Assembly: GCF_003382365.1 (NCBI RefSeq)
Contig: NZ_QTSU01000001.1
Coordinates: 2,232,001-2,296,000, forward strand
DNA: 64,000 bases
Reading direction: 5' to 3'
Source: Lysobacter silvisoli
Lineage (GTDB): Bacteria; Pseudomonadota; Gammaproteobacteria; Xanthomonadales; Xanthomonadaceae
The notes beneath the pieces are model-generated. The model searched no databases. It saw nothing but the letters and a program-made list of their open reading frames with translations, and was not told where the DNA came from. A program made the translations under genes and the position numbers. Positions 1-12,161 of this stretch are shown here, piece after piece. Numbering within the stretch: position 1 is the stretch's first letter; each line of letters opens with the position of its first letter.

Positions 1-1223
1 TCGCCGGCCCCTGGCTGCAGCAGGCGCTGGGCGCGGCCAAGGACGCGCTGAAGCCGTCCGCGCCGCTGGCCACGGTCACCCCGCTGCGGCCGCTGCCGAC
101 GGCGCCCGCGCACGGCCGCGACGCCCCGTTCGCGGCCGAGCTGCTGGTCAACCAGCGCCTGACCGTGCGCGGCAGCGCCAAGGACGTGCGCCATATCGAA
201 CTGTCGCTGGAAGGCTCGGGCCTGAGCTACCAGCCCGGCGACGCGCTGGGCCTGTGGCCGCGCAATCCGCCGGCGCTGGTGGAATCGGTGCTGCGCGCCC
301 TGGAGCTGGACGGCGAAGCCGAGGTCGAGCACGGCGGTCAGCGCCTGCCGCTGCGCCAGTGGCTGGGCGAGAAGCGCGAACTCACCCGCCTGGCCCGCCC
401 GTTCGTGGCCAGCCACGCCGCGCATGCGCGCAGCGACGAACTCAACCGCCTGCTCGCCCCCGACAACGCGCCGGCGCTGACCCAGCTGCTGGCCGACGCC
501 CAGGTCATCGACCTGCTGCAGCGCTACGACGGCGCCTGGAGCGGCGAGGAACTGGTGGCCGCGCTGCGTCCGCTGACCCCGCGCCTGTACTCGATCGCGT
601 CCAGCCAGAAGCTGGTCGGCGACGAGGCGCACCTGACCGTGGCCCATGTCGAATACGCCAGCGAGCACGGCACCCGCTGGGGCGCGGCCTCGCACCTGCT
701 GGCCGCGGCCGAGGAAGGCGCGCGCCTGCCGGTGTATATCGAAGCCAACGAGCGCTTCCGCCTGCCGCGCGACGGCGCCCGCGACGTGATCATGATCGGC
801 CCGGGCACCGGCGTGGCGCCATTCCGCGGCTTCGTCCAGGAACGCGCCGCCGACGGCGCCAGCGGCCGCAACTGGCTGCTGTTCGGCAACCCGCATTTCC
901 GCAGCGACTTCCTCTACCAGACCGAATGGCAGGCGGCGCTGAAGTCCGGCCAGCTGCACCGCCTGGACCTGGCGTTCTCGCGCGACCAGATCCGCAAGAT
1001 TTACGTGCAGGACCGCCTGCGCCAGGCCGGCCGCGACCTCTACGACTGGCTCGAGGGCGGCGCCCACCTCTACGTCTGCGGCGACGCCACGCGCATGGCG
1101 CGCGACGTGCACGCGGCGCTGCGCGATGCGGTGATCGAGAACGGCGGCAAGAACGCCGAGGACGCCGAGGACTACCTCAGCACGCTGCAGCAGCAGGGCC
1201 GCTACGCCCGGGACGTGTACTGA
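1..1223 (+). CDS. cysJ: Assimilatory sulfite reductase (NADPH) flavoprotein alpha subunit, C-terminal part
   Basis: The gene is cut by the window start; 406 residues are visible, reading in frame from base 3. CysJ carries FAD and FMN and passes electrons from NADPH to the CysI hemoprotein for the six-electron reduction of sulfite to sulfide in the cytoplasm. What is visible is the FAD/NADPH reductase half: the FAD motif RLYSIAS near bases 583-606, the NADP-binding [10 protein letters not shown] near 799-834, and the C-terminal [12 protein letters not shown] with the terminal aromatic residue (DVY) near 1070-1220. The N-terminal flavodoxin (FMN) domain lies outside the window. Its TGA overlaps the cysI ATG by one base, so the two are translationally coupled. 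Confidence 0.95.
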   Translation, partial: AGPWLQQALGAAKDALKPSAPLATVTPLRPLPTAPAHGRDAPFAAELLVNQRLTVRGSAKDVRHIELSLEGSGLSYQPGDALGLWPRNPPALVESVLRALELDGEAEVEHGGQRLPLRQWLGEKRELTRLARPFVASHAAHARSDELNRLLAPDNAPALTQLLADAQVIDLLQRYDGAWSGEELVAALRPLTPRLYSIASSQKLVGDEAHLTVAHVEYASEHGTRWGAASHLLAAAEEGARLPVYIEANERFRLPRDGARDVIMIGPGTGVAPFRGFVQERAADGASGRNWLLFGNPHFRSDFLYQTEWQAALKSGQLHRLDLAFSRDQIRKIYVQDRLRQAGRDLYDWLEGGAHLYVCGDATRMARDVHAALRDAVIENGGKNAEDAEDYLSTLQQQGRYARDVY

Positions 1224-2959
1224 TGGCCGGCGCCCACTCCGTCGAAGACATCAAGCTGGCCAGCGGGCGCCTGCGCGGCAGCCTGCTGCAGAGCCTGGCC
1301 GACCCGGTCACCGGCGCGCTGCGCGAAGACGACCAGACCCTGATCAAGTACCACGGCAGCTACCAGCAGGACGACCGCGACGTGCGCGAGGAGCGCCGCC
1401 TGGCCAAGCTGGAGCCGGCCTATAGCTTCATGATCCGCACCCGCACGCCGGGCGGCACGGTCAGCCCGCAGCAGTGGCTGAAGCTGGACGCGATCGCGAC
1501 CACCTACGCCGAGCGCGGCCTGCGCATCACCACGCGCCAGGCCTTCCAGTTCCATGGCGTGATCAAGACCGAACTCAAGCCGACCATGCAGGCGATCAAC
1601 GCCGCGCTGGTCGACACCCTGGCCGCCTGCGGCGACGTCAACCGCAACGTGGCCGTGGCCGCCAACCCGCTGCAGTCGCAGGCGCACGCCGCGGTGCACG
1701 CGCAGGCGGCGGCGCTGTCGGAGCACCTGCTGCCCAACACCCGCGCCTATTACGAGATCTGGCTGGACGAGCAGCGCGTGGCTGGCAGCGGCGAGGAAGA
1801 GGAACCGATCTACGGCCAGGCCTACCTGCCGCGCAAGTTCAAGATCGGCTTCGCCATTCCGCCCTACAACGATGTGGATGTGTTCGCCCAGGACCTGGGC
1901 TACATCGCCATCCTCGACGACGCCGGCGAGCTGCTGGGCTACAACGTCACCGTCGGCGGCGGCATGGGCGCCACTCACGGCGACCCCGAGACCTATCCGC
2001 GCCTGGGCAACGTGATCGGCTTCGTCACCCCGGACCAGGTGATCGCCGTCGGCGAAGCCGTGGTCACCGCGCAGCGCGACCACGGCAACCGCGCCGTGCG
2101 CAAGCGCGCGCGGCTGAAGTACACCATCGACGACCACGGCCTGGATTGGTTCCGTTCCGAAGTCGAACGCCGTGCCGGGGTCGCTCTCGCCCCGGCGCGG
2201 CCGTTCGGCTTCCTTCACAACGGCGACCGCTTCGGCTGGGCCGACGGCGAGGACGGCCGCGCCCACCTGACCCTGCGCATTCCGGCCGGCCGCATCGTCG
2301 ACGGCGAATCCGCCGACGGCGCGCAGGTGCGCCACCTCAGCGGCCTGCGCGAGATCGCGCAACTGCTCGAGGCCGAAGGCGACGGCGCGCAGTTCCGGAT
2401 GACGCCGAACCAGAACCTGACCATCGCCGGCATCGCGCCCGCGCTGCGCGAACGCGTCGACGCGCTGGTCGCACAGTACGGCCTGGACGGCTACCGTCAG
2501 GCCAGCGCGCTGCGCCGCAACGCCCTGGCCTGCGTGGCCCTGCCTACCTGCGGCCTGGCCATGGCCGAAGCCGAGCGCTACCTGCCGGCCTTCGTCGGCC
2601 AGGTCGAAGCGCTGCTGGACCGCCACGGCATCGCCGACGCGCCGATCCACCTGCGCATCAGCGGCTGCCCCAACGGCTGCTCGCGCCCCTACCTGGGCGA
2701 GATCGCCCTGGTCGGCAAGGCGCCGGGCCGTTACAACCTGATGCTGGGCGCCGATCATCGCGGCCAGCGTTTGAACACCCTCTACCGCGAGAACATCGCC
2801 GAGGCGGAGATCCTGGCCGCGCTCGATCCGCTGCTGGCCGGCTACGCCGCGCAACGCCAGCCCGAGGAAGGTTTCGGCGACTACCTGGTGCGCAGCGCCA
2901 CGGTGGCCATCGCGGCGCACAACGCACGACCGAGCATCCCCATCGAGGTGCACTCATGA
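1223..2959 (+). CDS. cysI: Sulfite reductase hemoprotein beta subunit
   Basis: CysI binds siroheme and a 4Fe-4S cluster and reduces sulfite to sulfide with electrons from CysJ. The ATG at 1223 overlaps the cysJ stop and gives 578 residues, the usual length. An open frame continues upstream but only as a shadow inside cysJ. The four cluster ligands are visible as CVALPTC (Cys437, Cys443) and CPNGC (Cys482, Cys486). The two nitrite/sulfite reductase ferredoxin-like half-domains are recognisable, for example [12 protein letters not shown] near residue 95. Its TGA overlaps the cysH ATG by four bases. The siroheme is presumably supplied by the cysG product encoded 2.2 kb downstream. Confidence 0.97.
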   Translation: MAGAHSVEDIKLASGRLRGSLLQSLADPVTGALREDDQTLIKYHGSYQQDDRDVREERRLAKLEPAYSFMIRTRTPGGTVSPQQWLKLDAIATTYAERGLRITTRQAFQFHGVIKTELKPTMQAINAALVDTLAACGDVNRNVAVAANPLQSQAHAAVHAQAAALSEHLLPNTRAYYEIWLDEQRVAGSGEEEEPIYGQAYLPRKFKIGFAIPPYNDVDVFAQDLGYIAILDDAGELLGYNVTVGGGMGATHGDPETYPRLGNVIGFVTPDQVIAVGEAVVTAQRDHGNRAVRKRARLKYTIDDHGLDWFRSEVERRAGVALAPARPFGFLHNGDRFGWADGEDGRAHLTLRIPAGRIVDGESADGAQVRHLSGLREIAQLLEAEGDGAQFRMTPNQNLTIAGIAPALRERVDALVAQYGLDGYRQASALRRNALACVALPTCGLAMAEAERYLPAFVGQVEALLDRHGIADAPIHLRISGCPNGCSRPYLGEIALVGKAPGRYNLMLGADHRGQRLNTLYRENIAEAEILAALDPLLAGYAAQRQPEEGFGDYLVRSATVAIAAHNARPSIPIEVHS

Positions 2960-3702
2960 GCCCCCCCGATCCCGTCACCGCCGCCGAATCGCCGCGCGCG
3001 CTGGCCGACCTCAACCGCTGGCTGGAGCGCCTGAGCGCGCCCGAGCGCATCGCCTGGGCGCTGGAGAACACCGCCGGCGAACACGCGCTGTCGTCCAGTT
3101 TCGGCGCGCAGGCGGCGGTGTCGCTGCACATGGTCACCCAGCAGGCGCCGCGCCTGCCGGTGATCCTGATCGACACCGGTTACCTGTTCCCGGAAACCTA
3201 TCGCTTCGTCGACGAGATGACCCTGCGTTTGGACCTCAACCTCAAGGTCTATCGTCCGCAGATCGGCATCGCCTGGATGGAAGCGCGGCTGGGCAAGATC
3301 TGGGAACAGGGCGTGGACGGCATCCAGCGCTACAACCGCTTGCGCAAGGTCGAGCCGATGCAGCGCGCGCTGTCGGAATTGGGCGTGCGCACCTGGATCG
3401 CCGGCCTGCGCCGCAGCCAGTCCAGCACCCGCGCCGACCTGGACATCCTGAGCCTGCGCGATGGCCGCTGGAAGCTGCACCCGCTGGCCGACTGGAGCGA
3501 CCGCGACGTGTGGCAGTACCTGCAGCAGCACGACCTGCCCTATCACCCGCTGTGGCACGACGGCTATGTGTCGATCGGCGACGTGCACACCACCAGCCGT
3601 CTGGAAGACGGCATGCGCGAAGAGGACACGCGGTTCTTCGGCTTGAAGCGCGAGTGCGGCTTGCACTTCGATGATGAAGTGGCGGAGGAGCGGGCGGCTT
3701 GA
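2956..3702 (+). CDS. cysH: Phosphoadenylylsulfate (PAPS) reductase
   Basis: The 248-residue protein reduces PAPS to sulfite with thioredoxin, the step before CysJI. It has the PP-loop fold: [10 protein letters not shown] near residue 38 and the C-terminal ECGLH motif with the catalytic cysteine at about residue 234. The two cysteine pairs (CC and CxxC) that bind a 4Fe-4S cluster in APS reductases are absent, so I call it the PAPS-using type. That implies an APS kinase (CysC) elsewhere in the genome. It is the last gene of cysJIH and converges on a CysB-type regulator across a 145-bp palindromic repeat. Confidence 0.95.
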   Translation: MSPPDPVTAAESPRALADLNRWLERLSAPERIAWALENTAGEHALSSSFGAQAAVSLHMVTQQAPRLPVILIDTGYLFPETYRFVDEMTLRLDLNLKVYRPQIGIAWMEARLGKIWEQGVDGIQRYNRLRKVEPMQRALSELGVRTWIAGLRRSQSSTRADLDILSLRDGRWKLHPLADWSDRDVWQYLQQHDLPYHPLWHDGYVSIGDVHTTSRLEDGMREEDTRFFGLKRECGLHFDDEVAEERAA

Positions 3703-3716
3703 GGGGCGGACGCTCT

Positions 3717-3842
3717 TAAGAGCAAATCCCCCTAGCCCCTTTTTCAAAGGGGGAACTGCATGCGCTGGGTCGTGGCGATTCCGCTTGGAAATCCCGATCC
3801 GTATTCCCCCCTTTGAAAAGGGCGTAGGGGGATTTGCTTTTA
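3717..3842. repeat. Long inverted repeat (AGCAAATCCCCC family), copy 1
   Basis: Two 35-bp arms (3721-3755 and 3804-3838) are imperfect inverted copies. The outer ends read AGCAAATCCCCCTAG and its complement; the inner part is CCCCTTTTTCAAAGGGGGAA. Each arm also contains a short internal hairpin (CCCCTTT/AAAGGGG). The element fills the gap between the convergent cysH and cysB ends. It belongs to a family with further copies at 37503-37604, 58226-58332 and a half copy at 45211-45257. A role as a bidirectional terminator or 3' mRNA stabiliser is inferred from position only. Confidence 0.85.
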
Positions 3843-3847
3843 ACCCC

Positions 3848-4831
3848 TCAAACCACAGACGTCTTAGCCCGCTCGCCCCAACTGGGCGCCCGCGGCCAAT
3901 CCGGCGCCAGGTTGCCTTCCAGCACCCGCCGCAAATCGCGCCGGTCGATCTGCGGGGCCAAGCCCTGCAGTAGCTCCAGCACGTAGTCGCGCAGCACGCG
4001 CGCACGCGGAATCACCGCCCAGGTCACGCACTCGGGCAAGGCATCGGGCGCGGTCAGCGCCTGCAGGTCTTCGTCGCCTTCGGCCACGGCCATTTCGGCC
4101 AGCACGCCCACGCCCAGTCCAGCGCGCACGTAGGTCTTGATCAGGTCGGCGTCGCGCGCGGTCATCGCCAACTGCGGTTCCACGCCTCCGGCGGCGAAGG
4201 CGCGTCGCAGCGAGGATTCCGGGCGCGTGGAAGATTCGTAACTCACCAGCGGATGCGCGGCCAGTTCGGCCAAGGTCGGCGCGCGCTTGAGCGAGGCCAG
4301 CGCATGCGTGCGCGGCACCAGCACCACCCGGCGCCAGCGGAACAGCGGCACCGCCAGCCCGCCCTCGGGCACGGCGCCGGCGGTGCTGATCACCGCCAAG
4401 TCGGCGTTGCCGTGGCTGAGCTGCTCCAACACTTCGCCGTCGGCCGCGGCCTGCAGGTGCACGCTGACCTGCGGGAAACCGCGCTTGACGCTGGCGATGG
4501 CCGTGGGCAGCACGTAGCGCGCCTGGGTGTGGGTGGTGGCCAGGATCAGGCGGCCGGCGTGCTGACCGCGCTCATTGGCGGCGTAGCTGCGGATGTTGCC
4601 GGCTTCTTCCAGGATCCGGCGCGCATGCGCGAGCACGCGTTCGCCGGCCGGCGCGATCGCTTCCAGGCTGCGGCCCTTGCGCACGAACAACTGGAAGCCC
4701 AGCTCGTCCTCCAACTGCTTGAGCTGCTTGGACAGGCCGGGCTGGGTCGCGTGCACGCGCTCGGCGGCCAAGGTGATGTTGAGGCCCGAGTCGGCGATGG
4801 CGACCAGGTAGCGCAGTTGGGTCAGGGTCAT
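3848..4831 (-). CDS. cysB: LysR-family transcriptional regulator of sulfur assimilation (CysB type)
   Basis: A 327-residue LysR regulator. Residues 1-60 form the winged helix-turn-helix (MTLTQLRYLVAIADSG, then ATQPGLSKQLKQLE), and residues 90-300 form the periplasmic-binding-like effector domain. The N-terminus and the position between cysJIH and cysG match CysB/Cbl proteins, which activate the cys regulon with N-acetylserine as co-inducer. A GTG 57 bases upstream is also in frame, but the ATG at 4831 aligns with the family start. It converges with cysJIH and diverges from cysG, placing it to control both. The effector specificity is inferred. Confidence 0.9.
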   Translation of the reverse strand: MTLTQLRYLVAIADSGLNITLAAERVHATQPGLSKQLKQLEDELGFQLFVRKGRSLEAIAPAGERVLAHARRILEEAGNIRSYAANERGQHAGRLILATTHTQARYVLPTAIASVKRGFPQVSVHLQAAADGEVLEQLSHGNADLAVISTAGAVPEGGLAVPLFRWRRVVLVPRTHALASLKRAPTLAELAAHPLVSYESSTRPESSLRRAFAAGGVEPQLAMTARDADLIKTYVRAGLGVGVLAEMAVAEGDEDLQALTAPDALPECVTWAVIPRARVLRDYVLELLQGLAPQIDRRDLRRVLEGNLAPDWPRAPSWGERAKTSVV

Positions 4832-5135
4832 GGCAGCAGTATCCGTAAGCGAGAGGCAGGGCGGCGGCGGGCGCAGACACGGCGACACCCCATCGGGGCG
4901 TGGGCCGTCTTGGTCGTGCCGCGCATCGCTCGCTTATCCATCGCTCTATTCGGATAGAAGGATCAATAGCCTAACCATCCGGTCGGGCCCCTGTCCAGTA
5001 CTGTCCTCCATCGGCGGCTCCCGCGCTCATGCCGTTCAGGCATGGGCACAGGCAAGGGCGTCATTTCCCCGTGCCGGCCGGGATTTGTAGGGTCGATCAG
5101 CCTCCCCACCCCCGCCGACGATCCCGCAAGCCAGC
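4832..5135. promoter_or_regulatory. Divergent promoter region between cysB and cysG
   Basis: A 304-bp gap between two divergent genes. It holds a conspicuously AT-richer island at about 4925-4975, including CTATTCGGATAG, the likely location of the cysB and cysG promoters and of CysB binding. I could not define a convincing -35/-10 pair or a CysB consensus by eye. No gene is supported in this stretch. Confidence 0.5.
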
Positions 5136-6560
<1,425 letters not shown>

Positions 6561-6586
6561 CCCTTTTCCTCTACCGGAACCTCCCC

Positions 6587-7567
6587 ATGGCCCTCTACGA
6601 CAGCATCCTCGACACCATCGGCAACACGCCCATCGTCAAACTGCACCGCATCGCGCCCAAGCACGTATCGCTGTACGCCAAGGTCGAATCCTTCAACCCC
6701 GGCGGCTCGGTCAAGGACCGCCTGGCCCTGGCCATCGTGCTCGATGCCGAACGCAGCGGCGCGCTCAAGCCGGGCCAGACCATCGTCGAGGCGACCTCGG
6801 GCAACACCGGCATCGCCCTGGCCATGGTCGCCGCCGCGCGCGGCTATCCGTTCGTGGCGGTGATGACCGAGACCTTCTCGGTGGAGCGGCGCAAGCTGAT
6901 GCGCGCCTACGGCGCCAAGGTGATCCTCACGCCCGCGGCCGAACGCGGCAGCGGCATGGTGCGCAAGGCCGCCGAACTGGCCGCGCAGCACGGCTGGTTC
7001 CTGGCCCGTCAGTTCGAAAACCCGGCCAACCCGGCCTACCACCGCAGCACCACCGGCCCGGAAATCCTGCGCGATTTCGCCGGCAAGCGGCTGGACTACT
7101 TCGTCACCGGCTGGGGCACCGGCGGCACCCTCAGCGGCGCCGGACAGGTGCTGAAGCTGGCACGCCCCGATCTGAAGATCGTGACCTCCGAACCGGCCGG
7201 CGCCTCGCTGCTGGGCGGCAAGGACTGGCAGCCGCACAAGATCCAGGGCTGGACCCCGGACTTCGTGCCCGGCGTGCTCGACCGCAGCGTGGCCGACGAA
7301 ATCCGTCCGGTCGACGACGTGGTCGCGCGCGACACCGCGCGCCGCCTGGCCGCCGAGGAAGGCGTGTTCGTGGGCATTTCCGCCGGCGCCACCGTGGCCG
7401 CGGCGCTGCAGGTCGCGCAGGAAGCGCCGGAAGGCTCGGTGCTGCTGGCGATGCTGCCCGACACCGGCGAACGCTACTTGTCCACCTTCCTGTTCGAAGG
7501 CGTGGCCGAAGGCTCGGACGACGAATGGCTGGCGTCGCTGGAAGCGGCGGAGACGGTCGCGGCCTGA
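6587..7567 (+). CDS. cysK: Cysteine synthase (O-acetylserine sulfhydrylase)
   Basis: A PLP enzyme that condenses O-acetylserine with sulfide to cysteine, the last step of the pathway encoded around it. The 326-residue product starts at MALYDSILDTIGNTPIVKL. The PLP Schiff-base lysine is Lys43 in NPGGSVKDR. The substrate loop TSGNTG and the phosphate-binding GTGGT are present. The ATG at 6587 follows cysG by 26 bp; an in-frame extension upstream merely overlaps cysG. CysK and CysM isozymes are hard to tell apart by eye, but TSGNTGIALAMVAAARGY and the C-terminal length favour CysK. Confidence 0.93.
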   Translation: MALYDSILDTIGNTPIVKLHRIAPKHVSLYAKVESFNPGGSVKDRLALAIVLDAERSGALKPGQTIVEATSGNTGIALAMVAAARGYPFVAVMTETFSVERRKLMRAYGAKVILTPAAERGSGMVRKAAELAAQHGWFLARQFENPANPAYHRSTTGPEILRDFAGKRLDYFVTGWGTGGTLSGAGQVLKLARPDLKIVTSEPAGASLLGGKDWQPHKIQGWTPDFVPGVLDRSVADEIRPVDDVVARDTARRLAAEEGVFVGISAGATVAAALQVAQEAPEGSVLLAMLPDTGERYLSTFLFEGVAEGSDDEWLASLEAAETVAA

Positions 7568-10089
<2,522 letters not shown>

Positions 10090-10117
10090 CGAAGCGCCAC
10101 GGCGATCGGCAGAGGCG

Positions 10118-10252
10118 CGGTTGCGGCTTGCGCCGCTCCTACCCCGCATATCGGATCCCGAGGCGATCTTGGGACGGCGCCATCGCGGCTCACGCCACTC
10201 CCACAGAAGGCGGCGATGGCTTCCCTTGGTAGCGGCGTGAGCCGCGATAGCG
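10118..10252. repeat. REP/REPIN-like palindromic repeats between bluB and marR
   Basis: Three copies of a short palindromic unit built on TAGGAGCGGCGTAAGCCGCGA occur here: 10118-10145 (GCGGCTTGCGCCGCTCCTAC), 10182-10207 and 10221-10252 (AGCGGCGTGAGCCGCGATAG). The second and third are in opposite orientation about 15 bp apart, a REPIN-like arrangement. More copies lie at 11203-11282, 11376-11404 and 45301-45394. They resemble Pseudomonas/Stenotrophomonas REP sequences; no RAYT transposase is in the window. Confidence 0.75.
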
Positions 10253-10285
10253 AAACCGCACCTGCCGGCGGAACACTCCGTCAAA

Positions 10286-10305
10286 GTAGTTGCATAGCTA
10301 ATCAT
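10286..10305. promoter_or_regulatory. MarR-type operator upstream of marR gene (site 1)
   Basis: The sequence GTAGTTGCATAGCTAATCAT differs at three positions from the perfect-armed site at 10753-10772. It ends 19 bases before the marR ATG. The location suggests autoregulation by the encoded MarR protein; binding is inferred. Confidence 0.7.
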
Positions 10306-10324
10306 ATCGACGTAGGCTGCTCTC

Positions 10325-10741
10325 ATGTTCGAAGGCTGCCTCTACTTCAATACCACCGCCCTGGCCCGCCGCCTGGAAAAGGAATGGACGGCCGCGTTCG
10401 CGCCGTTCGGCCTGACGCCGCCGCAGGGTTTCATGCTGCGCACGATCCTGGACCGGCCGGGCCTGGCGCCGAACGAACTGGCCGAGGCGCTGGTGATCGC
10501 CCGCCCCACCGCGACCCGGCTGCTGGATGGGCTGGAGGCGAAGGGGCTGGTGCTGCGGCGCAGTTCGGCCGAGGACGGTCGCGGCCAGGCCATCGAGCCG
10601 ACCGCCGAAGCCGTGGCGATCCGCACCGCCCTCAACCAGGCCAGCCAGGCGGTGACCCGCAGGCTCAAGCGCGCGCTGGGCGAGTCCGGTTTCGCCGGCG
10701 CCGTCGATGCGGTGCGCGATGCCCGTCTGCGCTTGGATTGA
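10325..10741 (+). CDS. MarR-family transcriptional regulator
   Basis: A 138-residue winged-helix regulator. LTPPQGFMLRTILDRPGLAPNELAEAL leads into the recognition helix ARPTATRLLDGLEAKGLV, followed by the wing RRSSAEDGRG and a C-terminal dimerisation helix. MarR proteins usually repress themselves and a neighbour and release DNA on binding phenolic or oxidising ligands. Near-identical palindromes stand 19 bp before this gene and just before the tautomerase gene 43 bp downstream, so those are the likely targets. The inducer is unknown. Confidence 0.9.
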   Translation: MFEGCLYFNTTALARRLEKEWTAAFAPFGLTPPQGFMLRTILDRPGLAPNELAEALVIARPTATRLLDGLEAKGLVLRRSSAEDGRGQAIEPTAEAVAIRTALNQASQAVTRRLKRALGESGFAGAVDAVRDARLRLD

Positions 10742-10752
10742 TTTTCGTCGCA

Positions 10753-10772
10753 ATAGTTGCATAGCTAACTAT
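10753..10772. promoter_or_regulatory. MarR-type operator upstream of tautomerase gene (site 2)
   Basis: ATAGTTGCATAGCTAACTAT has perfect outer arms ATAGTT and AACTAT separated by eight bases. It is nearly the same sequence as site 1. It sits 12 bases before the tautomerase ATG and overlaps the RBS region (AGGAG at 10773-10777), so a bound repressor would block transcription of the tautomerase gene. Confidence 0.75.
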
Positions 10773-10784
10773 AGGAGAACCGCC

Positions 10785-11180
10785 ATGCCGATCCTCAACG
10801 TCAAAGTCAGCGCCGTGCGCTCGCCCGACCTGACCCGCCAGATCGCCGATCTGTTGCTGGAACTGACCACCCGCGTGCTGGGCAAGAACCCCGATGTCAC
10901 CTCGATCCTGGTCGAGTACGTCGATCCGGCCGACTGGGTCGTGGGCGGGAGCACCCTGCTCGAACAGGGCAAGCGCAGCGTCTATTTCGACGTCAAGGTC
11001 ACCGACGAGACCAACACCAAGCAGGAAAAGGCGCAATACATCCGCGAAGCCTTCGACGGCTTCTCGCGCCTGCTCGGCGACCTGCACGAGGAAAGCTACA
11101 TCTACGTGCAGGACGTGCGCGCGGCGGCCTATGGCTACGGTGGACGCACGCAGGAGGCGCGTTACCACTTGCCCGACTGA
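10785..11180 (+). CDS. Tautomerase-family protein (4-oxalocrotonate tautomerase-like)
   Basis: A 131-residue protein beginning MPILNVKV, so that after Met removal Pro1 would be the catalytic base typical of the tautomerase superfamily. At 131 residues it is about twice the classic 62-residue enzyme and probably a fused or elongated member. The start at 10785 has AGGAG eight bases upstream. It lies behind a MarR operator next to the MarR gene, suggesting an inducible role with aromatic or alpha,beta-unsaturated compounds. The actual substrate cannot be read from sequence. Confidence 0.82.
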   Translation: MPILNVKVSAVRSPDLTRQIADLLLELTTRVLGKNPDVTSILVEYVDPADWVVGGSTLLEQGKRSVYFDVKVTDETNTKQEKAQYIREAFDGFSRLLGDLHEESYIYVQDVRAAAYGYGGRTQEARYHLPD

Positions 11181-11202
11181 AGCGACGCCACTTCGAAACA
11201 GC

Positions 11203-11404
11203 GCAATCGCGGGCTCACGCCCCTCCCACATAAGGCTGGCGCCGCGCCCGCTCCCTGTAGGAGCGGCGCGAGCCGCGACCACGGCCTATGGCTACCGCGA
11301 AGCTCTCGCTTCACGACGGAAACGAGCAAGTCGCGCACGATGCAACCCGAATGCGCGCCGCGAGACCGCCGCAGCGCGGTCGTAGCTTACGCAGCTCCTA
11401 CCCC
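11203..11404. repeat. REPIN-like pair plus single REP between tautomerase and hda
   Basis: Unit 11203-11232 (ATCGCGGGCTCACGCCCCTCC) and unit 11255-11282 (GTAGGAGCGGCGCGAGCCGC) are inverted relative to each other with about 20 bp between. A third unit lies at 11376-11404 (GGTCGTAGCTTACGCAGCTC). They belong to the family at 10118-10252 and 45301-45394. They occupy the whole 247-bp gap between two convergent genes; no other feature is visible there. Confidence 0.72.
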
Positions 11405-11427
11405 TAGGAGGGGCCCCGAATATCGGC

Positions 11428-12123
11428 CTACTGCAAATCCAGCGTCTGCTTCAGGAACGGCACGGTGATCCGCCGCTGCGCCGCCAGCGATGCGCGGTCC
11501 AGCCGGTCCAGCAGCGCGGTCAGCCCGGCCAGATCGCGGTCCACGCGTTTGAGCAGCCAGTCCAGCGCCGCTTCGTCCAGGGCCAGGCCGCGGCGCTGCG
11601 CGCGCTGGCGCAGCACTTCGGCGCGGCCGTCGTCGTCCAGTGGCGCCAGGGCGATGCGCGCGCATTGCGACAGGCGCGAGCGCAGGTCGGGCAGGCTCAG
11701 AGCCAGGCCGTCGGGCGCGTCGCGGCCGGCGTAGATCACCGCGGCGCCCGCGGCGCGGGCGCGGTTGTGGGCGTCGAACAGCGCGATCTCGTCCTCGCGC
11801 GTGCCGGCGATGGCGTCCAGGCCGTCCAGCGCGAGCAGGTCGTTGCCTTCCAGCGCGTCGAGCGCGTCGCGCAGGCGGCCGGCGGCCGCGATCAGCGGCA
11901 AATAGGCGGCGCGGCGGCCGGCGGACTCGGCGGCCGCGCAGGCGGCCAGCAGCAGATGGGTCTTGCCCACGCCGGCGGGGCCGGCCAGGTACAGCCAGTC
12001 GCCGCCCGGCGTTTCGGCCAGCGCGCGCAATTGCGCGATCGCGCCGGCCGGCGCGGCGACGAAGGTGTCCAGGCGCTGGTCCGGCGGATAGCGCAACGCC
12101 AACGGCAACTGTTTCGCGCTCAC
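11428..12123 (-). CDS. hda: DnaA regulatory inactivator Hda
   Basis: A 231-residue AAA+ protein related to DnaA domain III. It has Walker A GPAGVGKT at residues 48-55, a Walker B region LLALDGLD near 100, and the N-terminal sliding-clamp binding peptide QLPLAL at residues 5-10. Hda with the DNA-loaded beta clamp stimulates hydrolysis of DnaA-ATP and prevents over-initiation. It starts with GTG. It lies 38 bp downstream of the transporter gene on the same strand, as in other Xanthomonadaceae. Confidence 0.92.
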   Translation of the reverse strand: MSAKQLPLALRYPPDQRLDTFVAAPAGAIAQLRALAETPGGDWLYLAGPAGVGKTHLLLAACAAAESAGRRAAYLPLIAAAGRLRDALDALEGNDLLALDGLDAIAGTREDEIALFDAHNRARAAGAAVIYAGRDAPDGLALSLPDLRSRLSQCARIALAPLDDDGRAEVLRQRAQRRGLALDEAALDWLLKRVDRDLAGLTALLDRLDRASLAAQRRITVPFLKQTLDLQ

Positions 12124-12161
12124 GATCGCTTGCTCACGGAATCGAACTCACCGCCGCGGAC

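Noticed and set aside
254-1222. Long in-frame extension upstream of cysI (a 901-residue reading frame)
   Set aside because: It is the out-of-frame shadow of cysJ; family length and the ATG at 1223 overlapping the cysJ stop fix the cysI start.
1202-2953. A 583-codon minus-strand frame over cysI
   Set aside because: Composition typical of antisense high-GC frames; the plus strand encodes a full CysI with cluster cysteines.
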